Positions 23,971 through 34,875 of a stretch of 64,000 bases of DNA are shown here, piece after piece; positions within the stretch are counted from its first letter, which is position 1, and every line of letters begins with the position of its first letter. The translations under genes were made by a program, and so were the position numbers. This DNA comes from Arthrobacter sp. OY3WO11 (GTDB lineage Bacteria; Actinomycetota; Actinomycetes; Actinomycetales; Micrococcaceae): contig NZ_LWLP01000001.1 of assembly GCF_001641125.1 (NCBI RefSeq), positions 1,901,265-1,965,264 of the forward strand, written 5' to 3'. Below the pieces are notes generated by a model. It saw only the letters and a list, made by a program, of their open reading frames with translations. It made no database searches and was not told where the DNA came from.

Positions 23971-24686
23971 GCACCGCTGCCGTCAAGGACTTTCCCGTCG
24001 TTTCAGGCAGCTCGGCGGCCGGCAGGAATTTTCCCGTCCCCGGCGACGGACGGAAGGCCCGCACTCCGCTGTCCGTGGTGCGCACCGTACCGCGGAAGCG
24101 CCGGGCACCGTTCGTCGTGCTGTGCTTCGCCATGCTTGCCCTGGCGCTGATTGCCGTGCTGGTGCTGAACATCTCGGTATCCACCGCCCAGTACCAGCTG
24201 GTGGAGCTTCGGGCCAAGCAGAGTACCCTGACCAAGCAGAACCAGGACCTCACCCAGCAGGTACAGAACTTCGAAGCACCCCAGAACCTGGCCGCGAAAG
24301 CCACGGAACTTGGAATGGTTGCCTCCACCGTCAAGGGCCAGATCGATTTGTCCACTCTTTCCGTCACCGGCAAGGCGACGCCCGCGGTTAAGGGCGGTGC
24401 TGCGGGAGCGGTTATCCCCGCGCCCGCCGTGCCCGGGCAGCTGATCGTGGTCCCGCCGGCAAGCAAGGGAGAACCGCTGGAAAGCCGCAAGCCGGCTGAA
24501 GCGGCTGCTCCCGCAGCCCAGGGTGGTGAAGCCGCGGATGCTGCGGCGTCCGGCGCGGCAACCCCGGGTGCTGCGGCCCCGGCAGCCGGTGATCCCGCTG
24601 CCGCCGCGGCTGCCGCTGCAGCGGCCGCCGTTGAGCTCCACGGAGGATCCGTCCCCGCGCCGGAACAGAAGGTGCCCGGACAGTAA
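23967..24686 (+). CDS. ftsL: FtsL-like cell division protein with long Ala-rich tail
   Basis: Position between rsmH and ftsI and topology identify this 239-aa bitopic protein. A basic cytosolic tail (about 1-48) leads to one membrane helix ([18 protein letters not shown]), then a heptad-like coiled coil ([20 protein letters not shown]) and [11 protein letters not shown]. FtsL acts with FtsB and FtsQ to recruit and activate FtsW/FtsI. Beyond about residue 160 the protein becomes low-complexity Ala/Pro/Gly with a run of 11 alanines, roughly doubling the usual size. FtsL proteins diverge strongly, so the assignment rests on context and topology. Confidence 0.85.
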   Translation: MSTAAVKDFPVVSGSSAAGRNFPVPGDGRKARTPLSVVRTVPRKRRAPFVVLCFAMLALALIAVLVLNISVSTAQYQLVELRAKQSTLTKQNQDLTQQVQNFEAPQNLAAKATELGMVASTVKGQIDLSTLSVTGKATPAVKGGAAGAVIPAPAVPGQLIVVPPASKGEPLESRKPAEAAAPAAQGGEAADAAASGAATPGAAAPAAGDPAAAAAAAAAAAVELHGGSVPAPEQKVPGQ

Positions 24687-24734
24687 TACGGCAGGTCTGG
24701 CAGGCATCAAGGTCAAACAGCAAGGAAAATCACG

Positions 24735-26531
24735 GTGGTGCAGAGGACCGGCAAGGCAAATAACAGCAGGGTGCCCAACGCCACCAAGCGCTTGCGCCTG
24801 GGCCTTGGCATCATGCTGACGCTCCTGCTGGTGGTGGGCGGAAAGCTCTTCCTGGTCCAGGGGCTCGACGTGGGAGGTATGGCCGAGGCCGCCCTGAACA
24901 GCCGGATGAAGCAGACAGTCCTCCCGGCGGAACGAGGCAGCATCCTGGACTCCCGCGGTACTGTGCTCGCCAACAGCGTGATCCGCTACAACGTGGTGGT
25001 GGACCAGCGGGTCAACACCAAAACAGAGACATTCAAGCGCCTGGACGACGCCAAAGAGAAACTAGTGGACGTCAGCCGGGAGCAGGGGCTGACGGAACTG
25101 GCAGCCGCCCTCGGCATGGAAAAGGACGCGATCCGCGAGGCCGTCACCGGGCAGCAGCCCTACTACATTGTGGCCAAGGACGTGAAGCCGGACGTTGAGG
25201 ACCGCATTTCGCAGCTCCAGATTCCCGGCATTGTGACCGAGGGCGTCAGCAAGCGTGTCTACCCGAACGGATCCGTTGCTGGCGGCATCATCGGTTTCCT
25301 CCAGGACGGCACCACCGGCCAGGCGGGGATCGAGCAGACCCAGGATGGACTCCTGAAAGGTGCTGACGGCAAGAGGCTCTTCGAGATCGGTGCAGACGGC
25401 CTGCGCATCCCTGTCGGCGTGGATGAACTGACTCCGCCCGAGGACGGCAAGGACGTCAAGCTCACCATCAACTCGGACCTTCAGTACTTCGCACAGCAGG
25501 CCATCCAAAGCCAGACGGAGAAACTGAACGCTGAATGGGGCTCCATCATTGTGATGGACGCCAAGACCGGAGATTTGGTGGCCATGGCGGACACCAACGC
25601 GCCGGACCCGAACGACCCCGGCAGGGTGGCCGCGAAGGACCGTGGTGTCCGTTCCGTCACCGCGGCCTACGAGCCCGGTTCGGTGCAGAAGATGATGACC
25701 GTGGCTGCCCTGATTGAAGAGGGCAAGGCAAGCCCGCTCGATGAATTCACACTGGACCCGACCTACACGGTGAACGGCCAGACCTTCAGCGACTCTTTTG
25801 CGCACGGCACGGAAGAGCGGACGCTCGCCGGCATCCTGGGCTACTCGATGAACACCGGAACCGTCATGTCCGGGCAGCGGCTGAGCAAGGAACAGCGCTA
25901 TGACTGGCTGAAGAAGTTCGGCATCGGCGAAGCTCCGGACATTGGCCTGCCTGCCACGGCCTCCGGGATACTTACGCCCTGGCAGCAGTGGGACGGCCGG
26001 CAGGAATTCACAGTCCTGTTCGGCCAGGGCGTCTCCCAGTCCACCCTGCAGACCGTGCGGGCATTCCAGTCCATCGCCAATAACGGCGTGATGCTGCAGC
26101 CGCGCCTCATCGACTCGTATGTTTCCGCAGATGGAACCGAGGAAAAGGTTGCGCCTGCGGAGCCACGCCAGATCGTGTCGGAGGGCACCGCCCAGCAGGT
26201 GCAGGACATCCTGGAGAGCGCGGTTACCGAGGGCCAGATCAAGGACGCCGGAATCGACGGCTACCGGGTGGGGGCAAAAACGGGTACGTCCGAGTCCCCG
26301 TGCGACGACGGCAAGTCAGGTTTCTGCGGCTACACCGCCTCGATCGTGGGCATGGCCCCCATGGATGATCCGCGGTTTATTGTTGAGGTGGTACTTCAGC
26401 GGCCCAAGGGCAGCATCTACGGGATTACCAACGGGCCGGTCTTCCGGTCGGTCATGAGCCAGGCACTGCGGACCTACAACGTCCAGCCGTCCACGGGTGA
26501 ACCGGCCAGGCTGCCCCAGTTCGCCAAGTAA
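24735..26531 (+). CDS. ftsI: Septal peptidoglycan transpeptidase FtsI (PBP3/PbpB)
   Basis: This 598-aa class B penicillin-binding protein crosslinks septal peptidoglycan. A short cytosolic end and one membrane helix (LGIMLTLLLVVGGKLFLVQG) precede the dimerisation/pedestal domain (LPAERGSILDSRGTVLAN). Transpeptidase motifs are SVQK with nucleophile Ser316, SMN in GYSMNTGTV and KTG in GAKTGTSES. There are no C-terminal PASTA domains. The start is a GTG at 24735, 48 nt after ftsL; AAGGAAAATC lies upstream. Confidence 0.96.
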   Translation: MVQRTGKANNSRVPNATKRLRLGLGIMLTLLLVVGGKLFLVQGLDVGGMAEAALNSRMKQTVLPAERGSILDSRGTVLANSVIRYNVVVDQRVNTKTETFKRLDDAKEKLVDVSREQGLTELAAALGMEKDAIREAVTGQQPYYIVAKDVKPDVEDRISQLQIPGIVTEGVSKRVYPNGSVAGGIIGFLQDGTTGQAGIEQTQDGLLKGADGKRLFEIGADGLRIPVGVDELTPPEDGKDVKLTINSDLQYFAQQAIQSQTEKLNAEWGSIIVMDAKTGDLVAMADTNAPDPNDPGRVAAKDRGVRSVTAAYEPGSVQKMMTVAALIEEGKASPLDEFTLDPTYTVNGQTFSDSFAHGTEERTLAGILGYSMNTGTVMSGQRLSKEQRYDWLKKFGIGEAPDIGLPATASGILTPWQQWDGRQEFTVLFGQGVSQSTLQTVRAFQSIANNGVMLQPRLIDSYVSADGTEEKVAPAEPRQIVSEGTAQQVQDILESAVTEGQIKDAGIDGYRVGAKTGTSESPCDDGKSGFCGYTASIVGMAPMDDPRFIVEVVLQRPKGSIYGITNGPVFRSVMSQALRTYNVQPSTGEPARLPQFAK

Positions 26532-26613
26532 TATCCCGGCAGCAGCCGCAGCAGCCCCGGCTGTTTCGGCTGATCCACGCCGGGCACGGTCCACTAGCAC
26601 CATCGGAGATCCC

Positions 26614-28290
26614 TTGTCAGAGTTCAACGCGTCCGATCAGCGCCCAGCCCCGCAGGAAGCGGCTCCACAGGAAGCGGCCCGGCAGGCAACGGCCCCGCAG
26701 GGACCGGGCAGCCAGGCACGCTTCCGCCCCTCGGCTGTGGAGGCGGTCCGGCTGGAAAGCATTGGTGAGGCAGTCGGCGTCGTTATTCCGGGAGCCTCGG
26801 CGGATGTGGCGGTGACCGGCATCTCGCTGAACTCCCGCACGGTGGAGCCGGGCGACCTGTACGTGGCCCTGCCCGGCGCCGTCCGGCACGGCGCAGACTT
26901 CGCCGCCCAGGCCATTGAAGCGGGAGCCGGGGCTGTCTTGACGGACGACGCCGGTGCGCGCCTCATGGCCCTGTCCTCCGACACGGCGGTACCTGTGCTG
27001 GTGGTTGATGCCCCGCGGAACGTGGTGGGTCCGCTCTCCGCCATGATCTACCGCAGCGGGCAGGACACCGCCCCGCAGTTGTTCGGTGTGACGGGCACCA
27101 ACGGCAAGACCACCACCACGTACTTCATCACTTCGCTGTTGCGCTCCCTTGGCAAAAGGACCGGGCTGATCGGGACTATAGAGATCCTGGCCGGCGGGGA
27201 GCCCATTCCCAGCCTCCTCACCACACCGGAGTCCCCGGAGGTCCACGGGCTCCTGGCGCTGATGCGTGAAAAGGAACTCGACGCCGCCGCCATGGAGGTC
27301 TCCTCCCACGCCATCTCTTACCAGCGGGTGGACGGAGTGCTGTTCGACGTCGCCGGCTTCACCAACCTCACCCAGGACCACCTGGACCTGCACCACACCA
27401 TGGAGGACTATTTCGCCACGAAGGCGGAGCTTTTCACGCCTGCCCGTGCACGGAAGGCCGTGGTAACGGTCGACGACGAGTGGGGCCGCCGCCTTGCCGG
27501 CAGCGCCGGGATTCCGATCACCACCCTCAGCACCTCCAGGGCGAACCCCGCCGACTGGACCGTCACGGAAACCGTGCCCCGCGGGCTGGGCACGGAGTTC
27601 AAGCTCAGCGGGCCCGGCGGTACCGTCCTGACGGTCCACACGGGGCTTCCCGGGAGCTTCAACGTTGCCAACGCAGCCCTGGCGGCAGTAATGGTGCTCG
27701 CCGGCGGCGTGGACGCAGCAACGCTCCAGGCTGCGCTCGACGCCGGCGACCCGTTTACCGTGGCCGTGCCGGGACGGATGCAGCTGGTCTCCGAACAGCC
27801 CGCCGCCGTCGTGGATTTCGCCCACAACACCGACGCGCTGGCCCGGGCGCTGGAAGCTGTCCGGTCACCGGAACCGGACTCCCGATTGATCGTTGTGTTC
27901 GGTGCTACAGGCCAGCGTGACCAGGGCAAACGGCCGGCCATGGGCGCCATCGCCGCCCGGATGGCGGACACCGTGATCATCACCGACGACGACCCCCACG
28001 ACGAGGACGCGGCCGCCATCCGCGCCGATGTCCTTGCCGGGGCCCGGGAGGCCCAGGAGAGGGAAAAGCTGCCCTGTAGCGTGCTGGAGGTTTTCCCCCG
28101 CGGCACAGCCATTCAGCGCGCCGTGGAACTCGCCCGGCTGCACGACACCATCCTGGTTGCCGGCCGCGGCCACGAGGTGTGGCAGGAAGTGAAGGGTGTG
28201 AACCTTGCGCTCGACGACAGGGTGGAGCTGCGCAGCGCCTTGACAGCCAGGGGATTCAACGTTCTCCAAGACGACCGGATAGAGTCCTAG
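26614..28290 (+). CDS. murE: UDP-MurNAc-tripeptide synthetase MurE, probably L-lysine-adding
   Basis: This 558-aa cytosolic ligase adds the third amino acid to UDP-MurNAc-L-Ala-D-Glu. ATP loop [14 protein letters not shown], then LLTTPESPEVHGLL, MEVSSHAI and VVDFAHNTDALARAL are present. The motif that reads the third residue is DDPHDED (D459-H462), not the DNPR of meso-DAP enzymes; the missing arginine points to L-Lys, as in Arthrobacter wall types. TTG at 26614 is chosen because GGAG (26605-26608) fits it; a longer in-frame ATG (26497) would overlap ftsI. An N-terminal spacer repeats APQEA. Confidence 0.94.
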   Translation: MSEFNASDQRPAPQEAAPQEAARQATAPQGPGSQARFRPSAVEAVRLESIGEAVGVVIPGASADVAVTGISLNSRTVEPGDLYVALPGAVRHGADFAAQAIEAGAGAVLTDDAGARLMALSSDTAVPVLVVDAPRNVVGPLSAMIYRSGQDTAPQLFGVTGTNGKTTTTYFITSLLRSLGKRTGLIGTIEILAGGEPIPSLLTTPESPEVHGLLALMREKELDAAAMEVSSHAISYQRVDGVLFDVAGFTNLTQDHLDLHHTMEDYFATKAELFTPARARKAVVTVDDEWGRRLAGSAGIPITTLSTSRANPADWTVTETVPRGLGTEFKLSGPGGTVLTVHTGLPGSFNVANAALAAVMVLAGGVDAATLQAALDAGDPFTVAVPGRMQLVSEQPAAVVDFAHNTDALARALEAVRSPEPDSRLIVVFGATGQRDQGKRPAMGAIAARMADTVIITDDDPHDEDAAAIRADVLAGAREAQEREKLPCSVLEVFPRGTAIQRAVELARLHDTILVAGRGHEVWQEVKGVNLALDDRVELRSALTARGFNVLQDDRIES

Positions 28291-28296
28291 ACCGAG

Positions 28297-29763
28297 ATGA
28301 TTGCATTTACTGCGGCGGAGATCGCCGATATCACCAAAGGGCGCCTGGACGCCGATCCTGGAATCACGCCTCTGTCGGTGGTCACGGATTCCCGCGAAGC
28401 CGCACAGGGGTCGCTCTACGTAGCGAAACCCGGCGAGTACGCCGACGGCCACGACTTCATAGCGGACGCCTTCGCAGCCGGTGCCACCCTTGCGCTCGTG
28501 GAACGCCCCATAGCCGGCCCTGACGGTGCCCCGTACCCGTCCATCGTTGTTCCTGATGCCGTGCTCGCCATGGGCGCACTCGCCGCGGAGGCCGTCCGCA
28601 GGATCCGCGCCGCACGTGCTGCGGCAAACGGCGAACTGACAGTCATCGGCATCACCGGCTCGGCAGGGAAGACCACCACCAAGGACCTGCTCGCAGGCAT
28701 CTTCTCCCTGCACGGCAACACCGTGGCGCCGCGGGGCTCCTACAACGGCGAGATCGGAGTGCCCCTCACGGTCTTCACCGCCGGAACGGATACCCGGTAC
28801 CTGGTCATCGAGATGGGCGCAACAGGCGTTGGCCACATCAGTTACCTCGCAGACATGGTTAAGCCGGACATCGGCGTGGTCCTTGGAGTAGGAACTGCAC
28901 ACGCCGGCGAATTCGGGGGAGTGGACAACATCGCCCTGGCCAAGGGCGAACTGGTGGAAGCCCTTGCAGCCTCAGGAACCGCCGTCATCAACCTCGACGA
29001 CGACCGGGTGGCGGCCATGCGCGCACGTACCTCAGCGTCCGTCGTCGGATTCTCCGCCGAAGGGCGGCCCGACGCCGCCGTGCAGGCACTCAATGCGGAC
29101 ACCAACACTGACGGCAACCCGGAATTCGACCTCCTCCTCCCCGGAGAAGACACGCCGCACCACGTCAGAAGCCGTCTCATCGGCGCCCACCACACCGGCA
29201 ACCTGCTGGCAGCGGCAGCAGCCGCCCGGGCCGCAGGAATCTCCGGCGCAGACATTTCCGCCGCCCTCAGCAGCCAGGCGGCTGCCAGCCGGTGGCGCAT
29301 GGAGCGCACCGAGAGGGCGGACGGCGTGACCATCATCAACGACGCCTACAACGCCAACCCCGAATCCATGCGCGCCGCGTTGCGCACGCTCGCCGACCTT
29401 GGGCAGGGCAGGCGCACCTGGGCAGTCCTGGGCGCCATGCTGGAGCTCGGCGAGGATTCCATCCGCGAGCACACAGCCGTGGGCACCCAGGTGGTGCGGC
29501 TCAATATTTCCCGGCTGGTGGTGGTGGGCAGGGAAGCCCGCGCGCTCTACGTATCCGCAGTCCAGGAGGGCTCCTGGGGGGACGAATGCGTCTTCGCCGA
29601 GACCGCCGACGAAGCCTATGAACTGCTCAACGCCGAACTCGAACCCGGCGATTTGGTGCTCTTCAAATCGTCCAACAGCGTTGGACTTCGCCATTTGGGC
29701 GATCGGATAGCATTACCCCGACAAACCCCGCAACCCGCCGATGAAAGGAGCACTCTGCTGTGA
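28297..29763 (+). CDS. murF: UDP-MurNAc-tripeptide-D-alanyl-D-alanine ligase
   Basis: This 488-aa enzyme adds the D-Ala-D-Ala dipeptide to complete the cytosolic UDP-MurNAc-pentapeptide. Motifs are the ATP loop [51 protein letters not shown] and [19 protein letters not shown]. The start is 6 nt after the murE stop. Its own stop overlaps the GTG of mraY by four bases, and GAAAGGAG for mraY lies inside the murF end. Confidence 0.96.
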   Translation: MIAFTAAEIADITKGRLDADPGITPLSVVTDSREAAQGSLYVAKPGEYADGHDFIADAFAAGATLALVERPIAGPDGAPYPSIVVPDAVLAMGALAAEAVRRIRAARAAANGELTVIGITGSAGKTTTKDLLAGIFSLHGNTVAPRGSYNGEIGVPLTVFTAGTDTRYLVIEMGATGVGHISYLADMVKPDIGVVLGVGTAHAGEFGGVDNIALAKGELVEALAASGTAVINLDDDRVAAMRARTSASVVGFSAEGRPDAAVQALNADTNTDGNPEFDLLLPGEDTPHHVRSRLIGAHHTGNLLAAAAAARAAGISGADISAALSSQAAASRWRMERTERADGVTIINDAYNANPESMRAALRTLADLGQGRRTWAVLGAMLELGEDSIREHTAVGTQVVRLNISRLVVVGREARALYVSAVQEGSWGDECVFAETADEAYELLNAELEPGDLVLFKSSNSVGLRHLGDRIALPRQTPQPADERSTLL

Positions 29764-30869
29764 TTGCACTTTTGATCGGCGCCGGAATGGCCCTGTTGTT
29801 CGCGCTGGTGGGCACACCGCTCTTCATCCGGCTCCTGGTGCGCCGCGGCTACGGACAGTTCATCCGCGACGACGGGCCCACCTCCCACCACACGAAACGC
29901 GGCACGCCCACCATGGGCGGGACCGTGGTGGTTGCCGCCGTCCTCTTGAGCTACGGCCTGACCCATCTCATCATGCTGATGGTGAACCCGGCTTCCCCGG
30001 GCCCCTCAGCGTCCGCCCTCATCCTGCTGTTCCTGATGGTCGGCATGGGACTTGTGGGGTTCCTGGACGACTTCATCAAGATTTCGCGGCAGCGCAGCCT
30101 TGGGCTCGATGCCAAGGCCAAGCTGATTCTGCAGGCCGCCGTCGGCATCATCTTCGCCATCCTCGCCCTGAACTTCCCCGACGAGGACGGCCTCACGCCG
30201 GCCTCCACCAAGATTTCCCTGGTGCGCGACCTGCCATGGCTGGACCTGGCTTTCGGCGGGACGGTGCTGGGGGCCATCCTCTTCGTCATCTGGTCCAACC
30301 TGATCGTTACCGCTGCAACCAACGGCGTGAACCTCACCGACGGCCTTGATGGGCTTGCGGCCGGGGCCTCGGTCATGGTGTTCGGCGCCTACACGCTCAT
30401 GGGAATCTGGCAGAGCAACCAGGCCTGTGGTTCCCCCCGCGAGGCGGGCAGCGGCTGCTACCTGGTGCGGGACCCCCTGGACCTCGCCCTGCTGGCAGCC
30501 ATCATGAGCGCGGCCCTGGTGGGCTTCCTCTGGTGGAACACCTCGCCGGCCAAGATCTTCATGGGCGACACCGGCTCGCTGGCCATCGGCGGTGCCATCG
30601 CGGGCTTCGCCATCCTTTCCAGGACCGAACTGCTGCTGGGCATCATCGGCGGGCTGTTCGTCCTGATCACGCTGTCCGTCATCATCCAGGTGGGCTACTT
30701 CAAAGCCACTGGGGGCAAACGCGTCTTCAAGATGGCGCCTTTGCAGCACCACTTTGAACTCCAAGGTTGGGCCGAAGTGACTGTGGTGGTCCGCTTCTGG
30801 ATCCTCGGTGGACTCTTCGTCGCCGTGGGCCTGGGAATCTTCTACGCTGAATGGGTCGTGCTGCTGTGA
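29760..30869 (+). CDS. mraY: Phospho-MurNAc-pentapeptide transferase (lipid I synthesis)
   Basis: This 369-aa polytopic membrane enzyme, with about ten helices, transfers phospho-MurNAc-pentapeptide to undecaprenyl phosphate. Signature motifs are the GTPTMGG stretch near 50, [20 protein letters not shown] with the catalytic/magnesium aspartates, [16 protein letters not shown] and [14 protein letters not shown] start overlaps murF; the stop overlaps the murD GTG (GTGA). It starts the membrane stage of wall synthesis. Confidence 0.97.
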   Translation: MIALLIGAGMALLFALVGTPLFIRLLVRRGYGQFIRDDGPTSHHTKRGTPTMGGTVVVAAVLLSYGLTHLIMLMVNPASPGPSASALILLFLMVGMGLVGFLDDFIKISRQRSLGLDAKAKLILQAAVGIIFAILALNFPDEDGLTPASTKISLVRDLPWLDLAFGGTVLGAILFVIWSNLIVTAATNGVNLTDGLDGLAAGASVMVFGAYTLMGIWQSNQACGSPREAGSGCYLVRDPLDLALLAAIMSAALVGFLWWNTSPAKIFMGDTGSLAIGGAIAGFAILSRTELLLGIIGGLFVLITLSVIIQVGYFKATGGKRVFKMAPLQHHFELQGWAEVTVVVRFWILGGLFVAVGLGIFYAEWVVLL

Positions 30870-32425
30870 CCGTTTCCCCACGCCTCCAGAACCTCGTGAG
30901 CTGGGACTCCGACTGGTCCGGACTGCGGGTGGTCGTCACCGGCATTGGGGTCTCAGGGTTCGCCGCTGCGGATACGCTGATCGAACTCGGCGCCCGGGTG
31001 GTGGTTGTGGACGCCGCCATTAGCGACACGGCGAAAGCCCACGCCGACACCCTGAAAATCGTCGGCGCTGCGGACGTCCTGCTGGGCGAGGACGCCGTCA
31101 CCCGCATTCCCAGGATCGACGGCGAGCTGCCTGAGCTGATTGTCACGTCGCCGGGGTGGCGTCCCGACCAGGCCCTGCTTGCCGCGGCAGCACGGGCCCA
31201 CATTCCGGTGTGGGGAGATGTCGAACTGGCCTGGCGCGTGCGCGTGCGGGAAGGCCGCAAGACCGCGGACTGGCTTGCCATCACCGGAACCAATGGAAAG
31301 ACCACCACGGTGGGGCTCACCGAATCAATGCTGCGGGCGGCCGGGCTGAAAGCCATCGCGGTAGGAAACGTGGGTACGCCCATCCTGGACGCGCTCCGGG
31401 ATCCGGTGGAATACGACGTCCTGGCCGTGGAGCTTTCCAGCTTCCAGCTGCACTGGTCCGAATCCCTCTCGCCGGTAGCCAGCGTCTGCCTGAACGTCGC
31501 CGAGGACCACGTTGACTGGCACGGATCCTACGATTCGTACCTTGCGGACAAGGCCAAGGTCTATGAACGCACCCAGAAGGCCTGCCTCTACAACGCGGAG
31601 CAGATCGAAACAGAGCGGATGGTGGAAAACGCCGACGTGGTGGAAGGATGCCGCGCGGTCGGATTCACCACCGTCAGCCCTGCCGTCAGCATGCTCGGAG
31701 TGGTGGAAGGGCTCCTGGTGGACCGGGCGTTCATCGAAGAGCGCCGGGACAGTGCAGCAGAGCTGGCCTCGATGGCCGACCTTGGCGCGCTGGCGCCCCG
31801 GCACACGGTGGCCAACGCCCTGGCAGCAGCAGGACTGGTGCGCGCCTATGGCATCGAGCCCAAGGCGGTCCGGCAGGGTATCCAGGACTACGTGCCGGGG
31901 GACCACCGCATCCAGCCGGTTGCCCGCCACAACGGCGTCCTGTGGATCAACGACTCCAAAGCCACCAACCCGCACGCGGCATCGGCCTCCCTGGCCGCCT
32001 TCAGCAACGTCATCTGGATCGCCGGAGGCCTCTCCAAGGGCGTGACCTATGACGACCTGGTGCGGGAACACGCCCCCCGGCTCAAGGCCGTGGTACTCAT
32101 CGGAGCTGATTCCTCAGCACTGGCGGACGCCCTCCGGCGACACGCGCCCGATGTCCCCGTGATCGGGACGGCCCCGGGTGAAACTGAACTGGTGCAGACT
32201 GCTGCAACAGACGGCACTGAGGCCGGTTCTCCCGCCGCCGGGAAAACCGTCATGTCCCGTGCAGTTGCGTCAGCAGCCCAGCTGGCCGCATCCGGCGATA
32301 CTGTGCTGATGGCTCCGGCAGCTGCTTCCATGGATCAGTTCTCTTCCTACGCTCACCGTGGTGACACTTTCATCGAAGCTGTCCGCGAGCTGGTGGAAGG
32401 GCAGGCCCAGACCGGCGAGGAGTAA
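30866..32425 (+). CDS. murD: UDP-MurNAc-L-alanine-D-glutamate ligase
   Basis: This protein has 519 aa. [17 protein letters not shown] is the N-terminal nucleotide fold, [13 protein letters not shown] the ATP loop, [10 protein letters not shown] and [20 protein letters not shown] the central block, and [12 protein letters not shown] with WIAGGLSKG the C-terminal domain. GTG at 30866 overlapping the mraY TGA is preferred; an ATG five codons earlier in frame is also possible. It adds D-Glu to UDP-MurNAc-L-Ala. It is somewhat longer than the typical MurD because of an acidic insert between 400 and 450. Confidence 0.95.
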   Translation: MTVSPRLQNLVSWDSDWSGLRVVVTGIGVSGFAAADTLIELGARVVVVDAAISDTAKAHADTLKIVGAADVLLGEDAVTRIPRIDGELPELIVTSPGWRPDQALLAAAARAHIPVWGDVELAWRVRVREGRKTADWLAITGTNGKTTTVGLTESMLRAAGLKAIAVGNVGTPILDALRDPVEYDVLAVELSSFQLHWSESLSPVASVCLNVAEDHVDWHGSYDSYLADKAKVYERTQKACLYNAEQIETERMVENADVVEGCRAVGFTTVSPAVSMLGVVEGLLVDRAFIEERRDSAAELASMADLGALAPRHTVANALAAAGLVRAYGIEPKAVRQGIQDYVPGDHRIQPVARHNGVLWINDSKATNPHAASASLAAFSNVIWIAGGLSKGVTYDDLVREHAPRLKAVVLIGADSSALADALRRHAPDVPVIGTAPGETELVQTAATDGTEAGSPAAGKTVMSRAVASAAQLAASGDTVLMAPAAASMDQFSSYAHRGDTFIEAVRELVEGQAQTGEE

Positions 32426-32427
32426 CA

Positions 32428-33768
32428 ATGGTCAGCACGCCCACACGCCCGCCCGCCCGGAAGCAGGCAGGCAAGCCGCGTCCCGGCTCCTCCGCATCAC
32501 CGGTCCGGCCCCCGGCCGCTGCCGGCACCCGGCTGCGCGCCGCCTACCGCAAATTCTGGTCGGCGCTTGAGGGGACCGGAACGTCCAGGAACGGCTCCAC
32601 CTACTACCTCATCCTGGGATCCACCCTCGCGCTGACGGCCATCGGCATCATGATGGTTCTCTCGGCCTCGAGCGTGGAGTCGATCGCCGCCGGCAAATCG
32701 CCGTACGGGGATGCCCTGAAACAGGGCATGTTCGCCGCAATCGGCATCTTCACCATGTTCGTGCTGTCCCGCATCAACGTGGTGTGGCTCAAGCGGCTTG
32801 CCTGGCCTGCCATCATCGCCGCCGTCGTCCTCCTTGGCCTGGTCCAGCTGGTCGGCGCGGAAGTCAACGGAAACAAAAACTGGATCGACCTTGGCGGCAT
32901 CACCTTCCAGCCGTCCGAAGCGTCCAAGCTCGCCCTCGCGCTTTGGATGGCCACCGTCCTGGCCCGGAAGGGAAAGCTGCTCAGCCGGTGGCAGCACGTC
33001 GCGGTCCCGGCCGTCCCGATGGCCATCATCATCGTTGGCCTGGTCCTGGTGGGAAACGACCTCGGAACCGCCATGATCATCATGATGATCACGGCTGCCG
33101 CACTCTTCTTCGCCGGGGCACCGCTCTATCTCTTCGGCATTGCCGGCCTGGCCGCAGCCGCCGGGACGGCTGTCATGGCCGTCACCAGCTCCAACCGCAT
33201 GTGCCGCATCACCTCATGGTGGACCGGGCAGTCCTGTGCCGACGGCATCGACGCCAACTACCAGGCCACGAACGGCCTGTACGGGCTCGCCTCCGGCGGA
33301 TGGTTCGGCGTGGGGCTGGGACAAAGCCGGCAAAAGTACAGCTGGATCCCCGAAGCCCATAACGACTTCATTTTCGCCATCATCGGTGAGGAACTCGGAC
33401 TGGTGGGAACCGTCGTCGTCCTTATTCTTTTCGCCATCCTGGGCGCGGCAATCTACCGGGTTGTAGTGGCACAGGAGGACATGTTCCACCGTGTCCTCGC
33501 CGGCACCATCATGGTGTGGCTGCTGGGCCAGGCCACGGTCAACATGTCCGTGGTGACCGGTCTCATGCCCGTCATCGGCGTGCCGCTGCCCTTCATCTCC
33601 TATGGCGGCTCGGCGCTGCTGATGTCGCTCTGCGCCATCGGGGTTGTGCTTTCGCTGGCCAGGGAACAGATGGCCCCGGCGATCCGGCCCAAGCGGATGC
33701 TCAAGTTCAAGGCCAAGCCGGCGCGGAAAAACGCGGACCGGAAGAAAACTGCAAGAAAGCGTACCTAG
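32428..33768 (+). CDS. ftsW: SEDS peptidoglycan glycosyltransferase FtsW
   Basis: This 446-aa SEDS protein with about ten membrane helices polymerises lipid II at the septum together with FtsI. Motifs are GGITFQPSEASKLALALWMA, WIPEAHNDFIFAIIGEELGL and GVPLPFISYGGSALLMSLCA. A cytosolic basic, Pro-rich N-terminal tail of about 60 residues precedes the first helix and a Lys/Arg-rich tail closes the protein. The ATG lies 2 nt after murD, and GGCGAGGAG in the murD end serves as ribosome-binding site. No separate RodA gene is present here. Confidence 0.95.
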   Translation: MVSTPTRPPARKQAGKPRPGSSASPVRPPAAAGTRLRAAYRKFWSALEGTGTSRNGSTYYLILGSTLALTAIGIMMVLSASSVESIAAGKSPYGDALKQGMFAAIGIFTMFVLSRINVVWLKRLAWPAIIAAVVLLGLVQLVGAEVNGNKNWIDLGGITFQPSEASKLALALWMATVLARKGKLLSRWQHVAVPAVPMAIIIVGLVLVGNDLGTAMIIMMITAAALFFAGAPLYLFGIAGLAAAAGTAVMAVTSSNRMCRITSWWTGQSCADGIDANYQATNGLYGLASGGWFGVGLGQSRQKYSWIPEAHNDFIFAIIGEELGLVGTVVVLILFAILGAAIYRVVVAQEDMFHRVLAGTIMVWLLGQATVNMSVVTGLMPVIGVPLPFISYGGSALLMSLCAIGVVLSLAREQMAPAIRPKRMLKFKAKPARKNADRKKTARKRT

Positions 33769-33774
33769 CCCTCC

Positions 33775-34875
33775 ATGACCACCAAGACCCCGTCCATCGT
33801 CCTGGCCGGCGGCGGAACTGCCGGACACATCAGCCCGCTGCTCGCCATCGCCGCGGCACTCCGCAACGCCTCCCCGGAAGCCGCCATCCTCGCCGTCGGC
33901 ACGCCGTCCGGGATGGAAACCAGGCTGGTTCCCGCCGCAGGGGTGGAACTGGCCACCATCGACCGGGTGCCGTTCCCGCGGCGGCCTTCCGCGGACCTGC
34001 TCCGCCTCCCGGCCAGGCTGGCCGGGGCCGTACGCCAAGCCGGAGCAATCCTGGACACAGCCGCCGCTGATGTCCTGGTGGGAGTTGGCGGCTACGTCTG
34101 CACGCCCATGTACCTGGCCGCCCGCAAACGCCGGATCCCCATTGTGATCCATGAGGCCAACGCGCGTCCCGGACTGGCAAACAGGGTGGGCGCCCTGATG
34201 ACACGCCGCGTCGCGGTAGCCTTCGCCAACACCCCGCTTCGCCATGCCAGGCACGTGGGAATGCCCATGCGCGCCGAGATCTCGGGCCTGGACAGGGCAG
34301 CCGCGCGCACCGCTGCCCGCGCGGCCCTTGGCCTGGATCCTGCAAAGCCTGCTCTGATCGTCACTGGCGGATCCTCCGGCGCCCAAAGCATCAACCGCAC
34401 CATTGCCGCCGCTGTTGACCGGCTGTCGGCGGCAGGTATCCAGACCCTGCACATCACCGGACGCGGCAAGACCGTCATGGACAGCGACGGCCGGCAGCTT
34501 GCCGCAAAGGACTACCGTCAGGTGGAGTACGTAGACGGCATGGAGCTTGCCTACGCTGCCGCGGATGTGTTGCTGGCCCGCTCCGGTGCGGCCACGGTCT
34601 GCGAGGTTGCCGCCGTCGGCGTCCCCGCTGTGCTGGTGCCGCTGCCCATCGGCAACGGTGAGCAGGCCCTGAACGCTGCCGGGTTGGTGGCTGCCGGCGG
34701 CGCACTGCTGGTGAATGACCGCGACTTCACCCCCGATTGGGTGGACCGCGAACTGATCCCGCTCGTCACGGACCAGCCGCGGCTTGCCGCCATGGCCAGC
34801 AGTTCCTACCGGCTTGGAATCCGAAACGCCGATCAGCGCATGGCTGACCTCATCCTGGAAGCAGCAGCATCATGA
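33775..34875 (+). CDS. murG: UDP-GlcNAc:lipid I N-acetylglucosaminyltransferase
   Basis: This 366-aa peripheral membrane GT-B enzyme makes lipid II. The glycine-rich loop [17 protein letters not shown] lies at the N-terminus, followed by [49 protein letters not shown] and [22 protein letters not shown] with the UDP-GlcNAc-binding region. Its stop overlaps murC by four bases (ATGA). Confidence 0.97.
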   Translation: MTTKTPSIVLAGGGTAGHISPLLAIAAALRNASPEAAILAVGTPSGMETRLVPAAGVELATIDRVPFPRRPSADLLRLPARLAGAVRQAGAILDTAAADVLVGVGGYVCTPMYLAARKRRIPIVIHEANARPGLANRVGALMTRRVAVAFANTPLRHARHVGMPMRAEISGLDRAAARTAARAALGLDPAKPALIVTGGSSGAQSINRTIAAAVDRLSAAGIQTLHITGRGKTVMDSDGRQLAAKDYRQVEYVDGMELAYAAADVLLARSGAATVCEVAAVGVPAVLVPLPIGNGEQALNAAGLVAAGGALLVNDRDFTPDWVDRELIPLVTDQPRLAAMASSSYRLGIRNADQRMADLILEAAAS

